Assembly: GCA_045630965.1 (NCBI GenBank)
Contig: JAZQTU010000042.1
Location: 62,001 to 126,000 of the forward strand
DNA length: 64,000 nt
Direction of reading: 5' to 3'
Source of the DNA: HGM04593 sp045630965
GTDB taxonomy: Bacteria; Bacteroidota; Bacteroidia; Bacteroidales; Bacteroidaceae
A program made the position numbers and the translations under genes. The notes beneath the pieces are model-generated. The model saw only the letters and a program-made list of their open reading frames with translations. It did not search any database and was not told the origin of the DNA. Positions 15,563-24,379 of the stretch are shown piece by piece. The stretch's first letter is position 1; each line of letters starts with the position of its first letter.

Positions 15563-18091
15563 TTATTGTTCGTTATTCTGTATCTCACTGTTTTCTGCAA
15601 CAACAGCACCTTCCTCAATACCTTCTACAGGCTCAACCTCCTCGTCGGACTTGCTAACCTTACATACGGAACCGATGCAGTCGTTCTTCTTACCGAGATT
15701 TATGATGCGTACACCCTGTGTTGCACGTCCCTGAACCGGTATCTGATCAACAGATGTACGTATTGTAATACCAGACTTGTTGATAATCATAAGGTCGTTG
15801 TCATCGTTGACATCCATGATTGCAACAAGTGCACCTGTCTTTTCAGTTACCTGAAGTGTCTTGACACCTTTACAGCCACGGCTTACAGTAGGATATTCGT
15901 CAACCTCGGAGCGTTTACCGACACCTTGTTCAGAAAGTACAAGCAAGCTATGCTTGATATCATCGTTCTTTGGCAATACAACCATGCCTACAACCTCGTC
16001 ATTATCTTCAAGTTCCATACCCTTGACACCGGTTGCAGTACGTCCCATAGCACGTACTTTGCTTTCGTGGAAACGAACAGCTTTACCACCTCTGTTTGCC
16101 ATGATGATATCACAGTCGCCGTCGGTGAGAGCTACAGATATCACGCGGTCATCCTCACGTATGCTGATAGCAATGATACCGTTTGTACGTGGACGTGAGT
16201 ACTGCTCAAGACTTGTCTTCTTGATGATACCGTTCTTGGTACAGAATACAATGTTGTGGCTCTCTATGAAGTTCTTGTCAGCAAGCGTTGTTACGCGTAC
16301 GAATGCATTGACTGCATCATCGGCATCGATATTGAGCAGGTTCTGGATTGCACGGCCCTTTGAATTCTTGTTACCTTCGGGTATCTCATAAACCTTGAGC
16401 CAATAACACTTGCCTCGCTGTGTAAAGAACAGCATGGTGTTGTGCATGGTAGCTGTGTATATATACTCAATAAAGTCGCTGTCACGGGTATCACTTCCCT
16501 TTGAACCGACACCGCCTCTGTTTTGGCTACGGTATTCGGTAAGCGGAGTACGCTTGATATATCCAAGGTGAGAAATGGTAATCACCATCTCATCGTCAGC
16601 ATAGAAATCTTCAGGATTGAAGTCGCTTGAACCGCTGTAATCAATTCTACAACGACGCTCGTCACCATACTTCTCCTTGATTTCATACAGTTCGTCCTTG
16701 ATAACCTTCTTGCAGAGTTCATCATCGGTAAGAATTGCATTGTAGTACTCAATCTTACGCATGAGTTCCTCATATTCAGCATGTAGCTTATCCTGCTGGA
16801 TACCTGTAAGCTGACCAAGACGCATCTCAACAATAGCAGCAGCCTGAACCTCTGTCAAGGCAAAACGCTCCATGAGAGCAGCTCTTGCATCGGCTGGTGA
16901 CTTGGCAGCTTTGATCAGGCGAACAACCTCATCAATGTTGTCTGATGCAATGATAAGACCTTCAACAATGTGTGCACGCTCTTCGGCCTTACGCAACTCA
17001 TACTTTGTACGACGTATAACAACATCGTGACGATGGTTTACGAAGCAACCAATACAATCCTTCAAAGTCAGGAGTTTTGGACGACCGTTCACCAACGCAA
17101 TACAGTTCACGCTGAACGATGTCTGCAATGAACTCATCTTGTAGAGTTTGTTAAGGATAACGTTTGCATTTGCATCGCGCTTTACGTCAATAACAATGCG
17201 CATACCTGACTGGTCTGACTCGTCATTAATGTTTGAAATTCCCTCAATCTTCTTCTCATTAACCATTGAGGCAATATCCTTGATAAGTTCCTCCTTATTT
17301 ACATTGTAAGGAATTGCAGTCACAACAATCTTGTCATGTGTTCCTGATTCAATTTCAGCCACAGCACGCATTATAACACGACCACGACCAGTCTCATATG
17401 CCTCGCGCACACCGTTCAAACCAAAGATGTCACAACCTGTCGGGAAGTCTGGAGCTTTTACAAACTCCATTAGACCGTCAGTGTCAATCTCAGGATTATC
17501 AATGTATGCGACACATGCGTCAAGCACTTCGCTGAGGTTGTGTGTTGGTATATTTGTAGCCATACCGACAGCAATACCAGACGAACCGTTCACAAGAAGA
17601 TTCGGGATACGTGTAGGCATTACGGTAGGTTCAACAAATTCGTCGTTGTAGTTGGGCTGGAAATCAACTGTCTCTTTATATAGATCCTGCGCCAATTCTT
17701 CACCGATTTTATGCAAACGGGCTTCGGTATAACGCATTGCAGCAGGAGAGTCACCGTCAATAGAACCGAAGTTACCCTGACCGTCGATAAGCGGATAACG
17801 CATAACCCAATCCTGTGCCATACGTACAAGTGCGCCATAAACCGAAGAGTCACCATGTGGGTGATACTTACCAAGTACGTCACCGACAGTACGTGCAGAT
17901 TTCTTATACGCCTTGTCCGAAGTGTTGCCGAGCTCCATCATACCGTAAAGGATACGGCGATGAACTGGCTTCAGACCGTCTCTAACATCAGGTAAGGCGC
18001 GCGCCACAATTACCGACATAGAGTAGTCAATGTAAGATGATTTCATCTCTTCTTCAACATTGACCTTAATAATTCTGTCGTTTTCAATCAT
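15563..18091 (-). CDS. gyrA: DNA gyrase subunit A
   Basis: An 842-residue type IIA topoisomerase breakage-reunion subunit. The N-terminus has SYIDYSMSVIVARALPDVRDGLKPVHRR; the catalytic tyrosine is Tyr121 in SPAAMRYTEARL; the C-terminal half shows the beta-pinwheel repeats with a GyrA-box-like region (YRSQNRGGVGSKG), which separates it from ParC. The tail is acidic (DEEVEPVEGIEEGAVVAEN). In the quinolone-resistance region Ser82 is present, and the position equal to E. coli Asp87 is Gly86 (HPHGDSSVYG). It acts with GyrB, absent here, to introduce negative supercoils. The upstream region holds a set of competing inverted repeats (18235-18288). Confidence 0.97.
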   Translation of the reverse strand: MIENDRIIKVNVEEEMKSSYIDYSMSVIVARALPDVRDGLKPVHRRILYGMMELGNTSDKAYKKSARTVGDVLGKYHPHGDSSVYGALVRMAQDWVMRYPLIDGQGNFGSIDGDSPAAMRYTEARLHKIGEELAQDLYKETVDFQPNYNDEFVEPTVMPTRIPNLLVNGSSGIAVGMATNIPTHNLSEVLDACVAYIDNPEIDTDGLMEFVKAPDFPTGCDIFGLNGVREAYETGRGRVIMRAVAEIESGTHDKIVVTAIPYNVNKEELIKDIASMVNEKKIEGISNINDESDQSGMRIVIDVKRDANANVILNKLYKMSSLQTSFSVNCIALVNGRPKLLTLKDCIGCFVNHRHDVVIRRTKYELRKAEERAHIVEGLIIASDNIDEVVRLIKAAKSPADARAALMERFALTEVQAAAIVEMRLGQLTGIQQDKLHAEYEELMRKIEYYNAILTDDELCKKVIKDELYEIKEKYGDERRCRIDYSGSSDFNPEDFYADDEMVITISHLGYIKRTPLTEYRSQNRGGVGSKGSDTRDSDFIEYIYTATMHNTMLFFTQRGKCYWLKVYEIPEGNKNSKGRAIQNLLNIDADDAVNAFVRVTTLADKNFIESHNIVFCTKNGIIKKTSLEQYSRPRTNGIIAISIREDDRVISVALTDGDCDIIMANRGGKAVRFHESKVRAMGRTATGVKGMELEDNDEVVGMVVLPKNDDIKHSLLVLSEQGVGKRSEVDEYPTVSRGCKGVKTLQVTEKTGALVAIMDVNDDNDLMIINKSGITIRTSVDQIPVQGRATQGVRIINLGKKNDCIGSVCKVSKSDEEVEPVEGIEEGAVVAENSEIQNNEQ

Positions 18092-18234
18092 TTAATTAAG
18101 ATATTATAAAATTAATGTTATTCAAAAACTCTTATATTATACCTTATTTAATATAAGACTATGCTAAATTACACAAATTCATCGTAACAGGCAAGAATTT
18201 TCAGTTTTATTAAGCCTTCAAAAGCCATTTATCC

Positions 18235-18288
18235 GCATTTTAAGACCAAATGCTCTTAAAATGCGTTTTATGAGCATTTAAGAGCATT
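18235..18288. repeat. Three-arm inverted-repeat cluster upstream of gyrA and trmD
   Basis: Arm A (GCATTTTAAGA, 18235-18245), arm B (AATGCTCTTAAAATGC, 18249-18264) and arm C (GCATTTAAGAGCATT, 18274-18288). Arm B can pair with A (11 bp) or with C (15 bp with a 1-nt bulge), so the two hairpins exclude each other. It lies upstream of the trmD promoter and 144-197 bp upstream of the gyrA start. Confidence 0.6.
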
Positions 18289-18338
18289 GCCGGGCCTCAC
18301 ATCAAAACAGTCTGGACAATCAATAGAAAAACCCAAGA

Positions 18339-18370
18339 GTTGAGTTTATAAAATAAAATCCTTATCTTCG
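18339..18370 (+). promoter_or_regulatory. trmD promoter
   Basis: GTTG at 18339-18342, 20 bp spacer, TATCTTCG at 18363-18370; start codon at 18422. This fits the Bacteroidota promoter with the TTCG variant of the -7 box that recurs in this window. Confidence 0.65.
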
Positions 18371-18421
18371 CGACAGATTTTACAAAGAACAGAATATCAC
18401 CAAACAAACAGATACAATATC

Positions 18422-19096
18422 ATGCGTGTAGATATCATAACAACCTTTCCCGAAATGATGGAGAGTTTCTTCAACTCATCAATAATGGGACGTGCACAGC
18501 GCAATGGATACGCTGAAATATGTTTACATAATTTACGAGATTATACAACTGACAAGCATAGAAAAACCGATGATTATCCATTCGGAGGTTGTGCCGGACT
18601 TGTCATGAAAATAGAACCGATTGACAACTGTATCAAGCATCTAAAATCGCAAAGAGAGTACGATGAGGTGATATACACAACACCTGACGGTGCTGTTTTT
18701 GACCAGCCAATGGCAAATTCACTCTCAATGAAGCAGAATTTGATATTTTTGTGCGGACATTATAAGGGAATTGACCACAGAATACGTGAACACTTGATTA
18801 CCAAGGAAATAAGCATTGGCGACTATGTTTTAACAGGTGGCGAATTGGCTGTTGAAGTAATTTGTGACGCTGTCATTCGCTTAATCCCAGGGGTTATTTC
18901 AGACGAAACATCAGCTTTGAGTGACTCTTTTCAGGACAATTTGCTTGCAGCGCCGGTATATACACGTCCTGCAGAATACAACGGCTGGAAAGTACCCGAT
19001 GTACTGCTATCAGGTCATGAGGCAAAAATACGTCAATGGGAATTTGAACAGTCACTGGAAAGAACAAAACTATTACGTCCAGACCTTTTGAAATAA
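18422..19096 (+). CDS. trmD: tRNA (guanine-N1)-methyltransferase
   Basis: A SPOUT-class enzyme that methylates G37 of tRNAs from S-adenosylmethionine, preventing frameshifts. The 224 residues fit the short family form. Visible motifs are MRVDIITTFPEMM at the N-terminus, YPFGGCAGLVMKIEP, the trefoil-knot SAM site LCGHYKGIDHRI and SIGDYVLTGGELAVEV, and the C-terminal RPAEYNGWKVPDVLLSGHEAKIRQWE. It is transcribed alone from its own promoter and ends at a terminator shared with pyrD. Confidence 0.97.
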   Translation: MRVDIITTFPEMMESFFNSSIMGRAQRNGYAEICLHNLRDYTTDKHRKTDDYPFGGCAGLVMKIEPIDNCIKHLKSQREYDEVIYTTPDGAVFDQPMANSLSMKQNLIFLCGHYKGIDHRIREHLITKEISIGDYVLTGGELAVEVICDAVIRLIPGVISDETSALSDSFQDNLLAAPVYTRPAEYNGWKVPDVLLSGHEAKIRQWEFEQSLERTKLLRPDLLK

Positions 19097-19164
19097 AATA
19101 AAATATATTTACATATTACATTTGTATATACAATTGTAACATGCAAAACAAAAGTATATTCAAC

Positions 19165-19195
19165 AAAAAAAGCGATGGAAAACCATCGCTTTTTT
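19165..19195. terminator. Bidirectional terminator, trmD / pyrD
   Basis: Stem AAAAAAGCGATGG with CCATCGCTTTTTT (ends near 19166 and 19195) around an AAAA loop. Both flanks carry the A/T tracts needed by the two convergent genes. Confidence 0.92.
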
Positions 19196-19217
19196 GATAT
19201 CAATTATATAAACTGAA

Positions 19218-20129
19218 TTACACTTGAAGCGCACCTATAAGCTCATCAACAGAACTCATATTGTGTCTTACAAGATAATCCTCGATATAATCAACAATCT
19301 CACCAGTAACAGCAGGATTCATAAAGTTCGCTGTACCCACCTCAATAGCGCTCGCACCTGCAAGCAAGAACTCTATAGCATCGGCACCAGTTGTAATACC
19401 ACCAATACCAACTACAGGTATCTTAACAGCTTTTGCAACCTGCCAAACCATACGCAAAGCTATAGGCTTCACAGCAGGACCGCTCATACCTCCAGTAATA
19501 GTAGAGAGAATTGGACGGCGCTTTTCTGAATCAATAGCCATGCCCAACAGCGTATTTATCAAAGAGACACTGTCTGCACCGGCACCTTCTACAGCACGTG
19601 CAATCTCTGCAATGTCAGTAACATTAGGCGACAATTTTACAATTAGGGTCTTTGGATACGCCTTACGTACCGCCGACACAACCTCTGCAGCCGACGCTGG
19701 CATAACACCAAAAGCCATACCGCCCTGTTTTACGTTAGGACATGATATATTAAGCTCAATAGCCGGAATATTTTCCAAAGCAGCAACCTTTTCGGCACAA
19801 GCTACATAATCCTCGATACAAGCTCCTGAAACATTTACTATGACATTTGTATCCAAGTCCTTCAACTGTGGGTATATATTCTGCGCAAAGTAATCTACAC
19901 CCTTATTCTGAAGGCCGACCGCATTGAGCATACCCATAGGAGTCTCAGCACTACGTGGATACGCATTGCCTTCACGATGATTCAATGTCGTTCCCTTCAC
20001 AATAAAACCACCCAACTTGTTCAAATCAACAAAGTCGGCAAATTCAAGACCGTAACCAAAAGTTCCCGATGCGGTAAGAACCGGATTCTTCAGTTCCAGA
20101 CCACCTATTTTAACATTAGTCTTTACCAT
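19218..20129 (-). CDS. pyrD: Dihydroorotate dehydrogenase B, catalytic subunit
   Basis: Oxidises dihydroorotate to orotate in pyrimidine synthesis. The 303-residue class 1B form shows VLTASGTFGYG, the FMN/substrate block TTLNHREGNAYPR, NVSG, ELNISCPNVKQGG with the class 1 cysteine in the active-site loop, VKLSPNVTDI, INTLLG and VGIGGITTGADAIEFLLAGASAIEVGTA. Class 1B works as a heterotetramer with PyrK, which passes electrons to NAD. That subunit is encoded immediately upstream and overlaps this gene by 7 bp, which confirms the class. Cytoplasmic. Confidence 0.97.
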   Translation of the reverse strand: MVKTNVKIGGLELKNPVLTASGTFGYGLEFADFVDLNKLGGFIVKGTTLNHREGNAYPRSAETPMGMLNAVGLQNKGVDYFAQNIYPQLKDLDTNVIVNVSGACIEDYVACAEKVAALENIPAIELNISCPNVKQGGMAFGVMPASAAEVVSAVRKAYPKTLIVKLSPNVTDIAEIARAVEGAGADSVSLINTLLGMAIDSEKRRPILSTITGGMSGPAVKPIALRMVWQVAKAVKIPVVGIGGITTGADAIEFLLAGASAIEVGTANFMNPAVTGEIVDYIEDYLVRHNMSSVDELIGALQV

Positions 20130-20890
20130 TTTAATTCATCTATTGAAAATACCGGACCATCTGTACAAACACACTTATGACCTTCCTTTGTATCCTCTAC
20201 GCAACAGAGACATGCACCCAAGCCACATGCCATCTTGTTCTCTAGAGATACCTCACAGGCTATACCGTTCTCACGCGCATACTTTGCCACTGCAAGCATC
20301 ATAGGCTTAGGACCACAGGTATATATCTTGTCAAACTTTTCACTCAACATAGAGTGATTGGTCACATAACCCTTCTCACCAAGAGAACCATCCTCAGTTG
20401 TATACTCAACCCTTCCTAAAGCCTCATATGCATCACGACGATATAGATCCTTGGCTGAACGCGCACCGATAAGCAATGCAAAGTCACAGTCTCTTTCTTT
20501 GAGTTCTTGAGCAAGATAATATAATGGAGCCGAACCGACACCACCACCGACAAGCAGACAACGTTCACCACGCTCTTCAGGCAATGTAAATCCATTTCCA
20601 AGAGGCATAAGAGTATTAATCTTATCACCCTCCTTCAACGATGCAAGCCAACGGGTTCCGTCACCTACAACCTGAACAAGGAAGCCAACCTCATTCTTTT
20701 CGGCATCAAAGCTATGTACCGAAATAGGACGTCTCAAAACTACTGTAGGGGTATTGTCGACACGTAGCTCGGCAAACTGCCCGGGAAGTGTCTCTGGTAG
20801 AGGCTCATCGCTATGCATAACCAACAAAACGCAGTTAGCATTAACATGCTGCACCTCTTTAACTGTCAAATCGACAAGAACTTTTTTCAT
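20123..20890 (-). CDS. pyrK: Dihydroorotate dehydrogenase electron transfer subunit
   Basis: The FAD and [2Fe-2S] subunit that carries electrons from PyrD to NAD. The 255 residues contain a ferredoxin-reductase-like FAD domain (VVLRRPISVHS), a nucleotide domain (LLVGGGVGSAPLYYLA and TCGPKPMMLAV) and the C-terminal cluster ligands C-x4-C-x2-C in MACGLGACLCCV plus a fourth Cys in HKCVCTDGPVF. It is the first gene of the pyrKD operon and overlaps pyrD by 7 bp. A consensus promoter with a 20 bp spacer lies 39-70 bp upstream. Confidence 0.96.
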   Translation of the reverse strand: MKKVLVDLTVKEVQHVNANCVLLVMHSDEPLPETLPGQFAELRVDNTPTVVLRRPISVHSFDAEKNEVGFLVQVVGDGTRWLASLKEGDKINTLMPLGNGFTLPEERGERCLLVGGGVGSAPLYYLAQELKERDCDFALLIGARSAKDLYRRDAYEALGRVEYTTEDGSLGEKGYVTNHSMLSEKFDKIYTCGPKPMMLAVAKYARENGIACEVSLENKMACGLGACLCCVEDTKEGHKCVCTDGPVFSIDELKW

Positions 20891-20928
20891 AAAACAGTGT
20901 TATATGGTGTTATTATATTCTATTAATG

Positions 20929-20960
20929 CGAAGATAACACATTTTTGCACTACAATCAAA
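20929..20960 (-). promoter_or_regulatory. pyrKD promoter
   Basis: Minus strand: TTTG (20960-20957), 20 bp spacer, TATCTTCG (20936-20929). The leader would be about 30-35 nt. This is an exact -33 box and a TTCG-type -7 box. Confidence 0.72.
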
Positions 20961-21088
20961 GAAGAAAAAGATATAAATTTCCAAAGCCTGAAATAAAAAT
21001 CAAAAAAAATGACCGTAAAGCAGATATCCACCTTTCAGCCATTTCCTATTTTATATATACCATTCCCGACGACAACTGTCAAAAGGGT

Positions 21089-21583
21089 CTATTTCTCAGG
21101 CAGGAGAGTTTCATACGTTCCATCCGTATAAAATATACGTATCTCTTTGATTTTTCTTTGTATTACGGGAGCCTGTACTACCTGACGTTGTATCGACGAC
21201 CTGCGTTTTTCCACATTTTCCACAGGACGAAGCTTCTCTTGACGCTGCACCTTTTTGACCAACGGTTCCTGAAGAAACACATCTGCGACAGAAGCAGAAG
21301 CATTGCCAGGCAAAGCGTCATTCATATCCCCAAATAGCCCTTTGGGAACTTCTGAAGCAGCAATAGAGGTTTCAGGGCTTTCACCCACACCTGTCATCAG
21401 CCACTTCATGTCAAGATCAGGAAAAGCCTCACATATCTTCAACATAACCTCAAGGCTCGGTTTATTCCTGCCACTTAAGATATGAGATACAGATGCACGC
21501 TGTATACCCGTCTTGTCAGCAAATTGCGATGCCGACAAATCATAGCATCTCATCAGCAATTCAATCCTTTCACGTTCGTTCAT
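21089..21583 (-). CDS. XRE-family helix-turn-helix transcriptional regulator
   Basis: A 164-residue protein with an N-terminal HTH: RIELLMRCYDLSASQFADKTGIQRASVSHILSGRNKPSLEVMLKICEAFP is a standard Cro/CI-type five-helix domain. It is followed by DMKWLMTGVGES, typical of Bacteroidota phage-repressor-like regulators, then a long polar linker and a C-terminal basic tail ending in KEIRIFYTDGTYETLLPEK. The start at 21583 (MNERERIEL) is preferred over a frame extension to 21610. A near-perfect promoter with a 30-bp symmetrical palindrome over its start point (21613-21642) strongly suggests autoregulation. No target gene is evident; the upstream side is a non-coding kilobase. Confidence 0.88.
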   Translation of the reverse strand: MNERERIELLMRCYDLSASQFADKTGIQRASVSHILSGRNKPSLEVMLKICEAFPDLDMKWLMTGVGESPETSIAASEVPKGLFGDMNDALPGNASASVADVFLQEPLVKKVQRQEKLRPVENVEKRRSSIQRQVVQAPVIQRKIKEIRIFYTDGTYETLLPEK

Positions 21584-21612
21584 AAAATATGCAGTTTTTG
21601 TAAAATACAAAT

Positions 21613-21664
21613 GTTATCATAGTATCGCGATACAAAAATAACAATATTACACAAACAAAACAAA
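21613..21664 (-). promoter_or_regulatory. XRE gene promoter with embedded operator palindrome
   Basis: Minus strand: TTTG (21664-21661), 20 bp spacer, TATTTTTG (21640-21633). The perfect 12-bp palindrome GTATCGCGATAC (21622-21633) sits on the expected start point. Outer arms GTTAT (21613-21617) and ATAAC (21638-21642) share the same centre of symmetry, giving a 30-bp operator-like element. Confidence 0.78.
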
Positions 21665-22645
21665 TAGACAACAACAAAAATATTTTATCATTCAAAACAT
21701 AATGAATTACATTTGTAAAACAAGCAATTTGTTATCACATACAATACAGCATCATCACACAACATACACAAAACAAACATGCTACACAATACCCATAGGC
21801 ATATACAACCTACAATCTACATTATATTTACACCGTTATTTGATTGATATACACATAGTTACAAACTACTTTATAGAATAATATCCACAAAATCCATTCC
21901 AGAAAGGCATAAACGACAAAAACCCAATAATGCAATACGATAACAAAATACACATATATTATTGATTTACAGCTATTTATAATATACAAAATAAGGATGC
22001 ATAAACTACGTATACAGTTATAAACCTTGTTGATAACAGGATGTTGATAAGAATAGAAGAAATTCTAAACAATAGACAGCCAACTTGAAACAATATTATA
22101 TTTCATAAGTAAACACACTGCTCTATTTACAAATACCATCAAGCTACAAACGTATCAAACACGCATTTCACACCTCTTTGAATTACAATTGTAACACCAA
22201 ATAAAGAGATGCAAAATGCATATTTATTAAAATAGCCACTATTATATGTTGTTCTGATTACATAAGATGAAAATATTCCAGAAAATCGGGTAAATATAAG
22301 GATTGAAGATATTTTTTGAAATCTCAGGAGCCCTGTATGCGTCTAAACAATTGTACAACAAGCAGATACGCAATAAATAATGAAATAATTAATTACTCAA
22401 ATTAGATTTCAATATCATTAAACAGCAAAAACAAAGAAAAGGCAATGTAACAATTGTCACGAGTTTCCATTATTACATATTTAATAGACAAATGAGCGAA
22501 GCAAACAAAATTCAGCTCAACAAGAAAAATTCAACCAACCTACTCCCCCATTGATATACTCAAAAATCAGATAAACATCCTATAATAAAACAAGAAGTAA
22601 CTAAAAACAAAATGAACAACGAATTGAACCGAATTCTTATTGCAC
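21665..22645. other. G-poor, AT-rich non-coding region
   Basis: About 1 kb with no ORF above 60 codons and no recognisable gene. The plus strand is very low in G: over 21641-21840 I count about 10 G against about 44 C. There are scattered short repeats, such as two TGTTGATAA copies 14 bp apart (22028 and 22042), and a single DnaA-box-like AATATCCACA. No tRNA, transposase remnant or riboswitch was recognised. Confidence 0.6.
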
Positions 22646-22685
22646 TAAAAAAATCCGGACAGAGCTCAATGCTCTACCCGGATTT
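22646..22685 (-). terminator. Terminator of the hexosaminidase operon
   Basis: Two-part stem: AAATCCGG (22651-22658) with CCGGATTT (22678-22685) and AGAGC (22661-22665) with GCTCT (22671-22675), separated by an AC/AC internal loop. A U-tract follows on the minus strand. Confidence 0.85.
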
Positions 22686-22710
22686 ATGTTATGTATTTCA
22701 ATTCTTCTTT

Positions 22711-24366
22711 TTACTTGAATACATGCTTTCCATAATCGACTCCTCTAAGGCGATAGTACACAGCTTCACCTTGTAAACGGTTTAAGAAACTGTTATAGTC
22801 ACGTTTCTCTGCAGGAGTCCATCCAGCCTCTGCAACAGCTGCCAAACGAGGCAACATAAGATATTGTACAACTTGTGGTTCTGTAACCCATTCAGTCCAG
22901 AAATTCGCTTGAACACCCATATATTTAGGTTGTAATTCAGCCGGAACATCGTTCATTGGCTTATAATTATATACACGCTCGACATTTTCATCACCATAAC
23001 CCTGAGAGGTTGGCTCTGTTGCGAGCTTTGATTGCCTGCGGTTAATATAATAAGGTATCTGAGGAGAAAGAATTGTACTCATACCTCTTGTTGCAGCATC
23101 CTTTGCCGCACCATCGGCATAAATCCATGCCATGATTGTTATATCATCACCCAGGGGTTCTGTATTGCCATGCAACACCTCATTCCAGAATATAAGCTTA
23201 CGCTGCTGTTCAGCAGGCTTCTGTGCAATATGTTCCTTCAATTGCTTATAGAAGTGTATCTGCAGGTCGCGATAATTTGTCGAACCAATCTCTTTAAGCA
23301 ACTCCTGACATTCTACATTACGCTCCCACTTATGTGTAGGACACTCGTCACCGCCAAGATGTATATAACCGAATGGGAACATTTCGGTAAGTTCATCTAT
23401 TACATCCTTTGCAAACTGTACAGCCTGCGGATTGGCAACATTAATTACATCGCCAGAGACGCCCTGCCACAACCATACATCGTGCTTGTTTTCGGGATCA
23501 CATGCAAGAAATTCAGGATATGACGCTACTGCAGCCTGTGAATGTCCCGGAATATCCACCTCGGGAACAATCTCTATGAAACGCGCCTTGGCATACTCCA
23601 CCACCTCTTTCACATCCTCACGTGTATAAAAGCCGCCATAACGTATGCCGTCAGGCTTAACATCACCCCATGCACACACCTTACTGTCACGCCATGCGCC
23701 AACCTCTGTGAGCTTTGGATATTTCTTTATCTCAATGCGCCAGCCCTGATCTTCTGTCAAATGCCAATGAAAACGGTTCATCTTGTAGGCAGCCATAACA
23801 TCGATAATCTTCTTTATCTCTTCCTTGCCATAAAAATGACGACCCTCATCAAGCATAAATCCACGCCATCCGAAACGAGGGGAATCCTCTATCACGACAG
23901 CTGGAATACTCCACTCTGTTATATTACTGTCAGATACTCCCGCCATAACATTACGAGGCATCAATTGCTTCAATGTCTGGAATGCATAGAAAAAACCTGC
24001 TGGCTTTGTAGCTTCAACAAAAATGAAATTGTCACGCACGTCGAGGGCATATTCTTCATCTGACATATCAGGTACAACAACAAGGTAAATCGCAGCCTTA
24101 CGAGATATGAATCTCTTTCCAAAAGAGTTGTAATCCGAAATCTTCAACTTAACCCCAGTTGTAGCATATATGGTTTCTGCAAATTGTTCTGCAACATTTT
24201 TTACAGAAGCATCAACTGTATCATCAACATATAGCACTGTTCCTTTCTTAAGAAGAAAAGCCCCCTCCTTGACTTCAACCTTTGCAGGCTGTGGTATAAG
24301 CGACAGCTCCTGTGCTGTTACCGATAGAACCAAGAGAGAGAAAAGCAAAAACAGAATCTTCCTCAT
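22711..24366 (-). CDS. Beta-N-acetylhexosaminidase (GH20)
   Basis: A 551-residue exported glycosidase that releases terminal GlcNAc or GalNAc. It has a signal peptide (MRKILFLLFSLLVLSVTAQ), an N-terminal GH20b-type domain to about residue 140, and a (beta/alpha)8 catalytic domain with MLDEGRHFYGKEEIKKIIDVMA, FHWHLTEDQGWRIEIKKYPKL, EIVPEVDIPGHSQAA and the catalytic Asp-Glu pair in GYIHLGGDECPTHKW (about residues 337-350). GH20 enzymes use the substrate acetamido group as nucleophile. It follows an aminotransferase gene by 13 bp. With the sialidase at the window end it suggests trimming of host mucin-type or N-glycans; this is inference. Confidence 0.95.
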   Translation of the reverse strand: MRKILFLLFSLLVLSVTAQELSLIPQPAKVEVKEGAFLLKKGTVLYVDDTVDASVKNVAEQFAETIYATTGVKLKISDYNSFGKRFISRKAAIYLVVVPDMSDEEYALDVRDNFIFVEATKPAGFFYAFQTLKQLMPRNVMAGVSDSNITEWSIPAVVIEDSPRFGWRGFMLDEGRHFYGKEEIKKIIDVMAAYKMNRFHWHLTEDQGWRIEIKKYPKLTEVGAWRDSKVCAWGDVKPDGIRYGGFYTREDVKEVVEYAKARFIEIVPEVDIPGHSQAAVASYPEFLACDPENKHDVWLWQGVSGDVINVANPQAVQFAKDVIDELTEMFPFGYIHLGGDECPTHKWERNVECQELLKEIGSTNYRDLQIHFYKQLKEHIAQKPAEQQRKLIFWNEVLHGNTEPLGDDITIMAWIYADGAAKDAATRGMSTILSPQIPYYINRRQSKLATEPTSQGYGDENVERVYNYKPMNDVPAELQPKYMGVQANFWTEWVTEPQVVQYLMLPRLAAVAEAGWTPAEKRDYNSFLNRLQGEAVYYRLRGVDYGKHVFK

Positions 24367-24379
24367 AACATATTAAATA

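Noticed and set aside
21886..21896. DnaA-box-like AATATCCACA, and TGTGGATAA near 27662, as a possible oriC
   Set aside because: Isolated single sites, no cluster and no origin-associated genes. The neighbouring gyrA and dnaB are not evidence of an origin.
22028..22050. Two TGTTGATAA copies 14 bp apart as iterons
   Set aside because: Only two copies in AT-rich DNA and no replication gene nearby.
21665..22645. CRISPR array or phage remnant in the gene-free kilobase
   Set aside because: No regularly spaced direct repeats, no cas, integrase or structural genes were found.
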